Shown piece by piece: positions 24,536 through 32,700 of a DNA stretch of 36,013 nt (position 1 is its first letter; each line of letters begins with the position of its first letter). Made by a program: the position numbers and the translations under genes. Source of the stretch: Aromatoleum toluvorans (lineage in GTDB: Bacteria > Pseudomonadota > Gammaproteobacteria > Burkholderiales > Rhodocyclaceae); NCBI RefSeq assembly GCF_012910905.1, contig NZ_WTVN01000039.1, forward strand, positions 1 through 36,013, read 5' to 3'. The notes under the pieces are model-generated. The model did not search any database. It had not been told where the DNA came from and saw nothing but the letters and a program-made list of their open reading frames with translations.

Positions 24536-25327
24536 ATGAAAAAGACTGCACTGCTGTGCGCGATGCTGGCCCTGACTGCGGGCAGCGCCTTCGCCAAAGA
24601 CTGGACCGAGATCCGCCTGGCGTCCGAGGGCGCCTACCCCCCGTTCAACATCACCGCCGCTGACGGCTCGCTGCAGGGCTTCGACGTCGACATCGGCAAT
24701 GCGCTGTGCGCCGAGATGAAGGCGAAATGCACGTGGGTCAAGCAGGAATGGGACGGCATGATCCCGGCGCTGGTCGCGCGCAAGTTCGACGCGATCATCG
24801 CGTCGATGTCGATCACCGACGAGCGCAAGGCCAAGGTCGATTTCACCGAGAAGTACTACGCCTCGCCGCTGGCGCTGATCGCCAAGGGCGGCTCGCCGCT
24901 GCGTCCCGACCCCGCCTCGCTGAAGGGCAAGAAGGTCGGCGTGCAGCGCGGCACCGTCTCCGACAACTTCGCCACGAAGTACTGGGACGCCAAGGGGCCG
25001 GAGCTGGTCCGCTACGCCAAGCAGGATTAAGCCTACCTCGACCTGAAGTCCGGCCGCCTGGACGCGGTCTTCGCCGACTACCTCGAAGCCTGGGGCGGTT
25101 TCCTCACCAAGCCTGAAGGCAAGGGCTACGAGGTCGCAGGCGACCGCCTGTTCGGCAAGAACGCCGAGGAAAAGGGCGTCATCGGCGAAGGCATCGGCAT
25201 CGCCGTGCGCAAGAAGGACAAGGACCTCACCGCCCAGTTCAACAAGGCCCTCACGGCCATCCGCGCCAGCGGCAAGTACGAGGAAATCCGCAAGAAGTAC
25301 TTCCCGATGGACATTTACGGCAACTGA
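24536..25327 (+). pseudogene. aotJ: Arginine/ornithine ABC transporter binding protein, interrupted by TAA
   Basis: The frame encodes a 263-residue periplasmic basic-amino-acid binding protein of the HisJ/ArgT/AotJ type: signal peptide MKKTALLCAMLALTAGSAFA, then EGAYPPFN, GFDVDIGNALC, EWDGMIPAL and the hinge GVQRGT. Codon 165 is TAA (25028-25030), in YAKQD-stop-AYLDLKSGRLDAV. Family members have Glu there, so a single G-to-T change of GAA explains it. The frame continues intact for 98 more codons to TGA at 25325. A truncated product would lack much of the second lobe and should not bind ligand. The intact sequence after the stop points to a very recent mutation or a sequencing/assembly error. 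It heads the transport operon, with aagga before the ATG. Confidence 0.9.
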
Positions 25328-25342
25328 TCGCCACCTGGAAAG

Positions 25343-25373
25343 AAGCGCCGGACTGCATCCGCAAGCGGCGCTT
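25343..25373 (+). terminator. Intra-operon terminator/attenuator after aotJ
   Basis: aagcgccg (25343-25350) and cggcgctt (25366-25373) form an 8-base stem with a 15-base loop, followed by a T-rich run (ctttttctttt). It is a good intrinsic terminator placed 15 bases after the binding-protein stop and 33 bases before the permease gene. Partial read-through here is a common way to make more binding protein than membrane components. Confidence 0.72.
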
Positions 25374-25406
25374 TTTCTTTTCCCGTTTTCCCGGAGTCAG
25401 TGAGTC

Positions 25407-26099
25407 ATGGATGCCCTGATCGAATACTCCCCCAGCCTGCTGGGCGGCGCCTGGGTGACCCTCAAGGTCGCGCTGCTGTCGCTCGCGCTGGCGGTCGCGA
25501 CCGGGCTGCTGGGCGCAGCCTTCAAGCTGTCGGACTTCCTGCCGCTGCGCCTGTGGACCATGTTCTACACGACGATCGTGCGCGGCGTGCCCGACCTCGT
25601 GATGATGCTGCTGGTGTTCTACGGCGGGCAGCTGCTGCTCAACGAGGTGGTCGACTACTTCGAGTGGGAATTCATCGAGATCAACCCCTTCGTCGCCGGC
25701 GTGCTGACGATCGGCTTCATCTTCGGCGCCTATTTCACCGAGACTTTCCGCGGCGCCTTCCTCGCCGTTTCAACCGGCCAGCTCGAAGCGGGCAGGGCCT
25801 ACGGCATGACCGGCTGGCAGGTGTTCTGGCGAATCATGTTTCCGCAAATGTTGCGCTACGCGCTGCCCGGCATCGGCAACAACTGGCTCGTGCTGCTGAA
25901 GAGCACCGCGATCGTGTCGCTGATCGGCCTCTCGGACATGACCTCCCTCGCCGACCAGGCGGGGCGCTCCACGCACCAGCCCTTCACCTTCTATCTCGCC
26001 GTCTGCGCGCTCTACCTCGCGATGACGGCGGTGTCCGGCTACGTCCTCAACCGGCTGACGGCGCGCTACAACGTCGGCGTCCGCGAAGCCCACGTCTGA
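25407..26099 (+). CDS. aotQ: Arginine/ornithine ABC transporter permease, HisQ/AotQ type
   Basis: A 230-residue inner-membrane permease of a polar amino acid importer. It has about five membrane helices, beginning LLGGAWVTLKVALLSLALAVATG, and the coupling EAA-like loop QLEAGRAYGMTGWQVFWRIMFPQ that docks on the ATPase. The sequence TIVRGVPDLVMMLLVFYGG after the second helix is typical of the HisQ side of HisQ/HisM pairs. Length matches HisQ (about 228). The start at 25407 has ggag at 12-15 bases upstream. It lies behind an attenuator and 16 bases before the partner permease. Confidence 0.92.
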   Translation: MDALIEYSPSLLGGAWVTLKVALLSLALAVATGLLGAAFKLSDFLPLRLWTMFYTTIVRGVPDLVMMLLVFYGGQLLLNEVVDYFEWEFIEINPFVAGVLTIGFIFGAYFTETFRGAFLAVSTGQLEAGRAYGMTGWQVFWRIMFPQMLRYALPGIGNNWLVLLKSTAIVSLIGLSDMTSLADQAGRSTHQPFTFYLAVCALYLAMTAVSGYVLNRLTARYNVGVREAHV

Positions 26100-26115
26100 G
26101 GGAGCCCGAATCGTC

Positions 26116-26850
26116 ATGGAACTGCTCGATTTCAATGTCATCACCACCAGCCTGCCGGAGTTCTGGCGCGGCCTGCTGATGACGCTGCAACTCACCGGGA
26201 TCGCGCTGCTGTGCGGCTTCATCGCCGCCGTTCCGCTCGCCGTTGCGCGCGTGTCGAAGAATCACTGGGTCAGCGGCCCGGTCGCGGCCTACACCTACTT
26301 CTTCCGCGGCACGCCCATGCTCGTGCAGCTGCTGCTGATCTACTACGGCGCGGGGCAGTGGCAGTGGATGCAGAACGCGTGGGCGGAGGGGCATCCGCTC
26401 TGGTCGCTGTTCCGCGAACCCTTCTTCTGCGCGCTGCTCGCCTTCGGCCTCAACACCTGTGCCTACACCATCGAGATCATCGCCGGGGCGATGCGCAACA
26501 CCGCGCACGGCGAGATCGAGGCCGCCAAGGCGATGGGCATGAGCCGCTACAAGGCGCTCCAGCGCATCGTGCTGCCGTCGGCGCTGCGCCGCATGCTGCC
26601 TTCCTACAGCAACGAGGTCATCCTGATGCTGCAGGGCTCGGCGATCGCCAGCGCGGTGACGCTCGTGGACCTCACCGGCGCCGCGCGCAACGTGTACTCG
26701 CGTCACTTCGCACCCTTCGAGGCCTTCATCTTCGCGGGCCTCATCTACCTCGTGCTCACCTTCATGCTGGTGGGTTTGTTCAAGTACGCCGAACGCCGCT
26801 GGCTCGCCCATCTCGCGCCGCGCAAGGCAAGCAGGCGCAAGGAGGCATAA
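26116..26850 (+). CDS. aotM: Arginine/ornithine ABC transporter permease, HisM/AotM type
   Basis: A 244-residue inner-membrane permease, partner of the preceding AotQ-like protein. It shows the conserved [21 protein letters not shown] segment and the ATPase-coupling loop [25 protein letters not shown], then [23 protein letters not shown] and a last helix near [18 protein letters not shown]. These features and the length are those of HisM/AotM. The start at 26116 follows gggag. Its TAA stop overlaps the ATG of the ATPase frame by one base (TAATG at 26848-26852), which suggests translational coupling. Confidence 0.92.
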   Translation: MELLDFNVITTSLPEFWRGLLMTLQLTGIALLCGFIAAVPLAVARVSKNHWVSGPVAAYTYFFRGTPMLVQLLLIYYGAGQWQWMQNAWAEGHPLWSLFREPFFCALLAFGLNTCAYTIEIIAGAMRNTAHGEIEAAKAMGMSRYKALQRIVLPSALRRMLPSYSNEVILMLQGSAIASAVTLVDLTGAARNVYSRHFAPFEAFIFAGLIYLVLTFMLVGLFKYAERRWLAHLAPRKASRRKEA

Positions 26851-27746
26851 TGAACACCACTGCGACTTTCGATCGGCTCTGCGTCGATGCCCCGCACACT
26901 TCCCGCACCGGGCACACCGCACCCGACGACGCGCTGCCCGCCGTCAAGCAAGGAACCGCAATGAACCAGATGACCGCCATCGTCGAGCAGGTCCGTGTCG
27001 AGGATCTTCACAAGTCCTACGGCAACCACGAGGTGCTCAAGGGCGTCTCGCTGTCCGCGAGTTCCGGCGACGTCATCAGCATCATCGGCTCGTCCGGTTC
27101 GGGCAAGAGCACCTGGCTGCGCTGCATCAACTTCCTTGAGAATCCCACCTCGGGCCGCATCGTCGTCGGCGGCAAGGAAGTGGGCCTGAAGCGTGACCGC
27201 AGGGGCGACCTCGTAGTGGCCGACGCGAAGCAGCTGCAGCAGATCCGCACGCGCCTGTCGATGGTGTTCCAGCACTTCAACCTGTGGAGCCACATGACGG
27301 TGCTGGAGAACGTCGTCGAGGCGCCGATCCACGTGCTGGGCATCCCCAAGGCCGAGGCGCTGGAGCGCGCCGAGCGCTACCTCGAGCGCGTCGGCGTGTG
27401 GAAATTCCGCGACAGCTATCCGGCGCACATGTCCGGCGGCCAGCAGCAGCGCGTCGCGATCGCCCGCGCGCTGGCGATGGAACCGTCGGTACTGCTGTTC
27501 GACGAGCCGACCTCGGCGCTCGACCCGGAGCTCGTCGGCGAAGTGCTGAAGGTGATGCGCTCGCTGGCGGAAGAGGGGCGCACGATGCTGGTCGTCACGC
27601 ACGAAATGGGTTTCGCGCGCGAAGTCTCCAACCACGTGATCTTCGTCCATCAGGGCCGTGTGGAGGAAGAGGGCAATCCGCGCGAAGTGCTGGTCCGGCC
27701 GCAGAGCGAGCGCCTGCGGCAGTTCCTGTCCGGCAACCTGAAGTAG
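26850..27746 (+). CDS. aotP: Arginine/ornithine ABC transporter ATPase, HisP/AotP type
   Basis: A cytoplasmic ATP-binding subunit that drives the AotQM permeases. The core from residue [19 protein letters not shown] has Walker [10 protein letters not shown], the Q-loop [11 protein letters not shown], the signature [14 protein letters not shown], Walker [13 protein letters not shown] and the switch VVTHEMGFA. Two starts are credible. ATG 26850 has aaggagg and overlaps the previous stop, giving 298 residues; ATG 26961 has aagga and gives 261 residues, the usual HisP length. The extra 37 residues have no family match and no obvious structure, so 26961 may be the functional start even though the signals favour 26850. 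No aotO-like gene lies between permease and ATPase, unlike in Pseudomonas aeruginosa. Confidence 0.93.
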   Translation: MNTTATFDRLCVDAPHTSRTGHTAPDDALPAVKQGTAMNQMTAIVEQVRVEDLHKSYGNHEVLKGVSLSASSGDVISIIGSSGSGKSTWLRCINFLENPTSGRIVVGGKEVGLKRDRRGDLVVADAKQLQQIRTRLSMVFQHFNLWSHMTVLENVVEAPIHVLGIPKAEALERAERYLERVGVWKFRDSYPAHMSGGQQQRVAIARALAMEPSVLLFDEPTSALDPELVGEVLKVMRSLAEEGRTMLVVTHEMGFAREVSNHVIFVHQGRVEEEGNPREVLVRPQSERLRQFLSGNLK

Positions 27747-27790
27747 GCGCGGCCGCGGCGGCAGGCGAGTCGTCGGGCACGGGGCCGCGC

Positions 27791-28807
27791 ATGCGCTGGG
27801 ACAGGTCTGTCGCCGACAGCGGGGCGAACCCGCTCGACATCGCCGTGCTGCTATTGCCGCCGGTGTCGCTCGGCACGCTGGGCGCGATCGTCGACCCCTT
27901 CGTCGAAGCCAACCGGCTCGCCGGGCGGCGCCACTACGACGTGCATCTCGTCTCCGCCGATGGCGCGCCGGTCGCGCTGCCGGGCGGCGGGCGGCTGTCG
28001 GTCGGCGGTGCACTGGCGGCACTGGTGCGCTGCGACGCGCTGGTCGTCGCCTGCGACCTGCACCAGGCGGGCGCCAATGAATCCGACATCCTGATGCAGC
28101 TCAACCGCCTCGCGCGCGCCGGCGCGGCCTGCTGCGGCAACCGCGGCGGCACGGGCTGGCTGGCGGCGGCGGGCCTGCTGGAAAACCGCCGCGTCGCCGT
28201 GCATTGGGAGGACATGACGCTCTACCGCGAGCGCCATCCCGGCCTCGTGCTGTGCGCGAGCCTGTACGAGATGGATGCCGACCGCCTCACCGCGTCGAGC
28301 AGCCAGGCGACGCTCGACATGATGCTGGGCGTCATCGCGCAGCAGGTCTCGCCGCAGCTCGCGGACAATGTCGCGCGCCAGTTCGGCCTGGACCGCATCC
28401 GGCCGGGCCACGAAAAGCAGGCGGTGCCCGCCACCAGCCGCATCGCACAGCATCCGCCCAAGCTCGCCGAGGCGCTGCTGGTGATGGAAGCCAACCTGGA
28501 GGAGCCGCTCGGCGCCGACGAGATCGCCGAATGCGTCGGCGTCTCGCGCCGCCAGCTCGAGCGCCTCTTCAAGCAGAACCTCGACATCCTGCCTTCGCGC
28601 TACTACCAGGAACTGCGCCTCGAACGCGCGCGCCAGCTCATCGTGCGCACGCAGCAGTCCATCGTGCAGATCGGGCTGTCCTGCGGCTTCTCGTCCGGCT
28701 CGCACTTCGCCACCGCCTACCGTGCCCACTTCGGCATCACGCCGCGCGAGGACCGTTCGCGCGCCACGCTTACCGGCAGCACCCCAGCCACGGAGCCCCC
28801 ATGCTGA
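27791..28807 (+). CDS. argR: AraC-family regulator with GATase-like domain, ArgR type
   Basis: A 338-residue transcription regulator. The N-terminal half (about 14-190) is the DJ-1/PfpI (class I glutamine amidotransferase-like) domain that binds effectors in this subgroup, with ACCGNRGGTGWLAAAGLL in place of an enzyme nucleophile loop. The C-terminal half (about 215-325) is a double helix-turn-helix AraC domain: ADEIAECVGVSRRQLERLF and QIGLSCGFSSGSHFATAYR, then HFGITPRE. This is the architecture of Pseudomonas ArgR, which controls arginine uptake and succinyltransferase genes, and the neighbours agree (aotQMP upstream, aruFG downstream). Its stop overlaps the aruF start (ATGCTGA). The start at 27791 lacks a strong ribosome site. 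Confidence 0.88.
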   Translation: MRWDRSVADSGANPLDIAVLLLPPVSLGTLGAIVDPFVEANRLAGRRHYDVHLVSADGAPVALPGGGRLSVGGALAALVRCDALVVACDLHQAGANESDILMQLNRLARAGAACCGNRGGTGWLAAAGLLENRRVAVHWEDMTLYRERHPGLVLCASLYEMDADRLTASSSQATLDMMLGVIAQQVSPQLADNVARQFGLDRIRPGHEKQAVPATSRIAQHPPKLAEALLVMEANLEEPLGADEIAECVGVSRRQLERLFKQNLDILPSRYYQELRLERARQLIVRTQQSIVQIGLSCGFSSGSHFATAYRAHFGITPREDRSRATLTGSTPATEPPC

Positions 28808-29814
28808 CGATCCGTCCCGCCCAGCATTCCGACCTCGACGCCCTGGCCGCCACCGCCGCGCGCGTCGCCGCGCCCGACGTCTCGCTGCCGAACGACCCGA
28901 AGCTGCTGGAACGCCTCGTCGCGCAGAGCGAGGAGGCGCTCGCGGCCGACATCGACTTCCCGGGCGACGAGCAATACCTGCTGGTCGCGACCGACAAGGG
29001 CACGCTCGCCGGCGCGATGCTCGTCGTGGCCGCCGCCGGCCATCCGGGCGCGGACTACTCCTTCCGCAACGAGACCATCATCCACGCCTCGCCCGAGCTG
29101 GGCGTGAACCACCGCATGTACGCGCTGACGCTGAGCCACGACCTGTCCGGCTTCACGCTGCTGCGCCCGCCGCTGGTGCTGCGCGACGAACGCCGCGGCG
29201 TGGTCGAACGCGCGCTGCTGCAGGCCGCGCTCGGCTTCATCGCCGAGCACCCCGAACGCTTCGCCGAGGACCTGATCGCGCCGTTGCCGGGCATGGTCGA
29301 CGACGCCGGCGAATCGCCGTTCTGGTATGCCGTCGGCAGCAAGTTCTTCGGCGTCGCCTACCGCGAGGCCGAGCGGCTGGCGCTGGGCAGGGACCGCAGC
29401 TTCATGGCCGAGCTGATGCCGCACCATCCGATCTATGTGCCGCTGCTCCCGGATTCCGCGCAGAACGCCCTCGGCCAGACGCGCGCCGAATATATGCCGA
29501 CCTACGGACTGCTGATCGACGAGGGGTTCGAGGCGGAGCGCTATGTCGACGTCTTCGACGGCGGGCCGACCTTCCTCGTGAAGCGCCCGCTCGCGCATTC
29601 CATCCGCATCGCCCAGATGCTTCCGCTCGCGGTCGACGCGGCCATCGGGCGCGGCGAGCCCGACGGCCTGCTGATCAACCGCGAGACCAATCGCTTCCGC
29701 GCCGTGCTCGCGCCGGCGGTCAGGCGCCCCGACGGCCGGGTGGCGACCACCGCGGAAGCTGCGAACCGGCTCGAACTGATCGACGACGACGAGGTGCGCT
29801 GTGTCCTTGCCTGA
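28801..29814 (+). CDS. aruF: Arginine/ornithine N-succinyltransferase subunit, AruF type
   Basis: A 337-residue cytoplasmic enzyme subunit of the arginine succinyltransferase pathway, transferring a succinyl group from succinyl-CoA to the alpha-amino group of arginine or ornithine. The AstA family signature is clear: MLTIRPAQHSDLDALAAT, then NHRMYALTLSHDLSGFTLL, ESPFWYAVGSKFF and ELMPHHPIYVPLLP. Length matches AruF/AstA (about 340). The start at 28801 overlaps the argR stop by seven bases and its own end overlaps aruG by 14, so argR, aruF and aruG are translationally coupled. The serine-histidine changes relative to AruG suggest two unlike subunits of one heteromer, as in Pseudomonas. Confidence 0.92.
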   Translation: MLTIRPAQHSDLDALAATAARVAAPDVSLPNDPKLLERLVAQSEEALAADIDFPGDEQYLLVATDKGTLAGAMLVVAAAGHPGADYSFRNETIIHASPELGVNHRMYALTLSHDLSGFTLLRPPLVLRDERRGVVERALLQAALGFIAEHPERFAEDLIAPLPGMVDDAGESPFWYAVGSKFFGVAYREAERLALGRDRSFMAELMPHHPIYVPLLPDSAQNALGQTRAEYMPTYGLLIDEGFEAERYVDVFDGGPTFLVKRPLAHSIRIAQMLPLAVDAAIGRGEPDGLLINRETNRFRAVLAPAVRRPDGRVATTAEAANRLELIDDDEVRCVLA

Positions 29815-30865
29815 ACCCTTGCCCCTTTCGCCCGTGCCTGGTGAGCGCTTCGTCGTCCGCGTGGCGACCGGGCGCGACGTCGACGCCTTCCATGCGCTCG
29901 TGATCGAGTCCGACGGCGCGCTCGAACGCCATGCCGAATCGATCGAGGCGAGCCGCGCGACGATCGCCCGCACCGTGCGCAGCCTCGCGGGCGAAGCGGG
30001 CGACACCGAACGCGGCTACGTGCTGCTGCTCGAGGATGCGGCCAGCGGCGAGGTTGCCGGCTGCGTGCAGCTCGTGTGCCGCATCGGCCTCGATCAGCCC
30101 TTCTACGACTACCGGCTGGGCAAGATCGTCCATTCCAGCTCGCGCCTGAAATCGTGGCGCTGTCACGACGTCCTGTACCTGTGCAACGACCTCACCGGCT
30201 GCAGCGAACTGCACAGCCTGTACGTGCGACCCGGCGCGCGCGACTTGGGTGGCGCGGCACTGCTGACGAAGGCGGCGCAGCTCTTCATCGCCGGGCGCCT
30301 GGCGGAGTTCGCGCCGCGCACCATCATCGAGATGCACGGCGTGCGCGGCCGGGATGATGCCTCGCCATTCTGGGAGGCGGTCGGGCGGCAGTTCTTCAAG
30401 GTCGGCCAGCGCGAGGCCGAGCGGCTCGTCGCCGAAGGGCGCAAGGCCTTCATCGCGGAACTGATGCCCAAGCACCCCGTGTACCTCGGCCTGCTGCCCG
30501 AGGCCGCGCAGGCGACGGTCGGTGGCATCCACCCGGTCGTCGCCGGCCTCGTGCCGCTGCTCGAACAGGACGGCTTCCACTTCGAGAACCACGTCGACAT
30601 CTTCGACGCCGGCATGGTGCTCGAAGCGCACACGCGCACCTTGAACGGCGTCGCCAACAGCCGGGAAGTCGTCGTGGAGACGGGTGATCCGGGCGCGGGT
30701 GCGCCGTCGTGGTGGCTCGCGGCGGGGGAGGGCGAAGGCTTCCGCATGACGGCCGCGCGCGGAAGCCTCGCCGCGGATCATCTGTCCCTCGGGCCGGACG
30801 CCCTGCGTCGGCTGGGGACGACGGCGGGCGGATGCGTCCGCGTGCTGGCGGCGACCAATGCCTGA
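29801..30865 (+). CDS. aruG: Arginine/ornithine N-succinyltransferase subunit, AruG type
   Basis: A 354-residue paralogue of AruF, the second subunit of arginine/ornithine succinyltransferase. Family landmarks are RVATGRDVDAFHALV, LTGCSELHSLYVRPGARDLG, ASPFWEAVGRQFFKV, FIAELMPKHPVYLGLLP and GFHFENHVDIFDAG. It starts at GTG 29801, inside the end of aruF, with gagg at 29791-29794 as ribosome site. It is the last gene of the cluster. The remaining pathway genes (dihydrolase astB, transaminase astC, dehydrogenase astD, hydrolase astE) are not found downstream in this window; they are either elsewhere in the genome or missing. Confidence 0.9.
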   Translation: MSLPEPLPLSPVPGERFVVRVATGRDVDAFHALVIESDGALERHAESIEASRATIARTVRSLAGEAGDTERGYVLLLEDAASGEVAGCVQLVCRIGLDQPFYDYRLGKIVHSSSRLKSWRCHDVLYLCNDLTGCSELHSLYVRPGARDLGGAALLTKAAQLFIAGRLAEFAPRTIIEMHGVRGRDDASPFWEAVGRQFFKVGQREAERLVAEGRKAFIAELMPKHPVYLGLLPEAAQATVGGIHPVVAGLVPLLEQDGFHFENHVDIFDAGMVLEAHTRTLNGVANSREVVVETGDPGAGAPSWWLAAGEGEGFRMTAARGSLAADHLSLGPDALRRLGTTAGGCVRVLAATNA

Positions 30866-30880
30866 CCGATGCAGGCGCCT

Positions 30881-31297
30881 CTACGCGACAGCCTTCTTGC
30901 GCGGGCGACCGCCGCGCTTGCCGTTCTCGCGTGCCGCGGCGGCCTTGGCAGGCGTAGTGGCTTTACCGCCGCGCTGACCCATCCTTGCGGCCATCCACTG
31001 CTTCGTCCCCAGCAAACCTTCCAGCAGGGCGGGGATGTAGATATCGGCATCGAGCTTCGGGAAATGCACCCCGAGGCCGGACGGGCTGATGCAGGCATCC
31101 GCCAGGTCGGCCGGGTGGGCGTGCTCCAGTCCCTGTGCGTCGCGTGGGGCGAAAGCGATTTGTACGCCGGAGGCGAGCGTGATCACGACGCGGGCGATGC
31201 GCCGGTCGTAGCGCACGGCGACCGCCGCCGGAAAGGCGGCCAGTGTTGCCGTGCCCCGCAGATTTGCATCTTCGAAGGCGGTGTCAGTAATCGTCAT
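30881..31297 (-). CDS. DUF2442 protein with basic, AT-hook-like tail
   Basis: A 138-residue protein. The body (about 22-105) matches the DUF2442 pattern: AVAVRYDRRIARVVITLASG, then a hydrophilic linker and ISPSGLGVHFPKLDADIYIPALLEGLLG. The C-terminus is highly basic, with AAAARENGKRGGRPRKKAVA containing the AT-hook core GRP flanked by basic residues, which suggests DNA binding. It is the second gene of a leftward pair; its ATG at 31297 lies 14 bases inside the preceding DUF4160 gene. DUF4160/DUF2442 neighbours are a recurring combination proposed to be toxin-antitoxin-like; here DUF2442 with the DNA-binding tail would be the antitoxin. That assignment is inference. Confidence 0.85.
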   Translation of the reverse strand: MTITDTAFEDANLRGTATLAAFPAAVAVRYDRRIARVVITLASGVQIAFAPRDAQGLEHAHPADLADACISPSGLGVHFPKLDADIYIPALLEGLLGTKQWMAARMGQRGGKATTPAKAAAARENGKRGGRPRKKAVA

Positions 31298-31532
31298 GCA
31301 GTTGCCTCCATGCAGCGCACAGTGCCGCCAGATTCCGCGCGAGGCCCTCGGCGACACGCGCCAGATCCTTTTGCGTGAACCCGTAATTTTCGCGTAATGC
31401 GGGCGGTCCGTCCGGGCAGCACAGCTTGAACACCGCCTCGCAACCGTTACCCTGAACGTGGACGTGCGCCGGCCGGTGATCGTTCGGATAGACGACCACA
31501 CGCAAGCCGAAAAGTACCAGTATTGTTGGCAT
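31284..31532 (-). CDS. DUF4160 protein
   Basis: An 82-residue protein of the DUF4160 family, recognised by MPTILVLFGLRVVVYPNDHRPAHVHV at the N-terminus (split here into MPTILVLFG and NDHRPAHVHV) with three histidines in the HRPAHVH cluster. It has no signal peptide or membrane segment. It overlaps the downstream DUF2442 gene by 14 bases. Its function is unknown; a toxin-like role is suggested only by the repeated association of the two families and the overlapping layout. No ribosome site is visible before the ATG at 31532; tagaat overlaps that start and resembles a -10 element, so a leaderless transcript is possible. Confidence 0.83.
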   Translation of the reverse strand: MPTILVLFGLRVVVYPNDHRPAHVHVQGNGCEAVFKLCCPDGPPALRENYGFTQKDLARVAEGLARNLAALCAAWRQLHDDY

Positions 31533-31614
31533 TCTAGCAAACCGAAACGCTTGGGTTATTGTTCTGCGACGGCTCGCGTAGGTCAGATCATTGCCCGGTT
31601 GCGGCCGATTGTCG

Positions 31615-31637
31615 AAAATATTCTAAATGAATATTTT
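31615..31637. promoter_or_regulatory. AT-rich perfect palindrome upstream of the DUF4160/DUF2442 pair
   Basis: aaaatattc (31615-31623) and gaatatttt (31629-31637) are exact complements around taaat. It lies 83 bases upstream of the DUF4160 start and downstream of the C39-like gene end at 31779. The AT content is far above its surroundings. It may be an operator for an AT-hook-like DUF2442 protein, or a terminator for the upstream gene; the stretch of T after the right arm is only four bases. Confidence 0.55.
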
Positions 31638-31778
31638 GGAGTGGCCTGCAGGAAATCGTGCAAGAAAAGCAGCTTTCGGAGATGCCGGTCTTGCTTTGGC
31701 CGGATGCAGTACAACGCCGCTTTCCCTCGCTTCCCGGGTGAGCGGCCGCTCACCCCAAAGGTTCACCGGGCCGGGATT

Positions 31779-32699
31779 TCACCGTCCCGAGACGAGATCG
31801 AGCGTGCGCCGGTAGGTCGGCAGGCGGGGCCCGCCGGTGGCGATCGCGCGTTCGGCGGCGTCGCGTGCGGCCGCGTCCTGACCGCGCTCGTGCAGGACCT
31901 GGGCGAGGTTGTTCCAGGCGTCGCCGGCCTCGGGGTGATCGGCCGCCGCCTGGCGGAAAGCGGCTTCCGCGGCGTCGCGGTCGCCGCGCCGATAGGCCGT
32001 GTTGCCGAGGCCGATGCGCGCGAGCAGATTGCGCGGCCAAGCCGTCAGGGCCGTGCGGTACGCGGTCTCGGCCGCCGCGGGAGCAACCCGTTCCAGCGCC
32101 ACGACCGCGGCGACATAGTCGGCTTCGTCGGCACTCGCCGGGAGCCGGTCGGGCGGCAGCGCGACGAAGGCCCAGCGGTCGGATTTCGCCCAGCTGCGGT
32201 CGAAGGCGTCGAGGCTCATCACGAGGCGTTGCTCGCGCCCCGAGCGCAACACCACCTGCTGCGCCGGCAGGTCGTAGCCCACCGCCACCGCGTAGTGCCA
32301 CACGGGCGCCCAGTCGAAGCGCAGGTTTTGCAGCACCACCACCGGATGCCCGGCCGCCAGTTCCTTCAGCAGCGCCTGCGGTTCAGGCGCGAGGCGATAG
32401 GCGACGGTCCCCGAGCGGCGCGCGGAGGCCAGCATTTCCGGCTGCAGGCTGCCCTGCCTCGCGGGCAGATACACCTCGTCGCGCAGTTCCTCGGGGCTGC
32501 GCCGCAAGCCCGCGCTCCCCAATGCGGTCGCCAGGGCCGCTGGGCCGCACTGATAGTCTTCCTGCGGGTAAAACGGTGCATCCGCCCGCTCGGCCCGCTC
32601 GGGAAGCGGGCCGGTCGCCGGAGCACCCCATTGACCGGGCGGAAGGCTCGTGCAGGCAGCCAGGGCGAGCGCCGCGAGGGCGCCCAGGCAGCGTTTCAC
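31779..32699 (-). CDS. PA2778-family C39-like cysteine peptidase lipoprotein with TPR tail
   Basis: A 306-residue lipoprotein. The signal ends in the lipobox LAAC (C16). A papain-like C39 peptidase domain follows with catalytic C51 (YQCGPAALATAL), H135 (WHYAVAVGYD) and D143 as third residue. The C-terminal part (about 200-300) is tetratricopeptide repeats: NLLARIGLGNTAYRRGDRDAA and DAWNNLAQVLHERGQDAAAR. This is the layout of the PA2778 family, found beside PA2779-type small proteins, as here. Its target is unknown. The start is GTG 32699, one base after the upstream gene's stop, so the two are cotranscribed. Confidence 0.88.
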   Translation of the reverse strand: MKRCLGALAALALAACTSLPPGQWGAPATGPLPERAERADAPFYPQEDYQCGPAALATALGSAGLRRSPEELRDEVYLPARQGSLQPEMLASARRSGTVAYRLAPEPQALLKELAAGHPVVVLQNLRFDWAPVWHYAVAVGYDLPAQQVVLRSGREQRLVMSLDAFDRSWAKSDRWAFVALPPDRLPASADEADYVAAVVALERVAPAAAETAYRTALTAWPRNLLARIGLGNTAYRRGDRDAAEAAFRQAAADHPEAGDAWNNLAQVLHERGQDAAARDAAERAIATGGPRLPTYRRTLDLVSGR

Positions 32700-32700
32700 C

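Noticed and set aside
24118-24551. Small minus-strand frames in the gap before aotJ
   Set aside because: No ribosome site, no signal peptide and no recognisable sequence.
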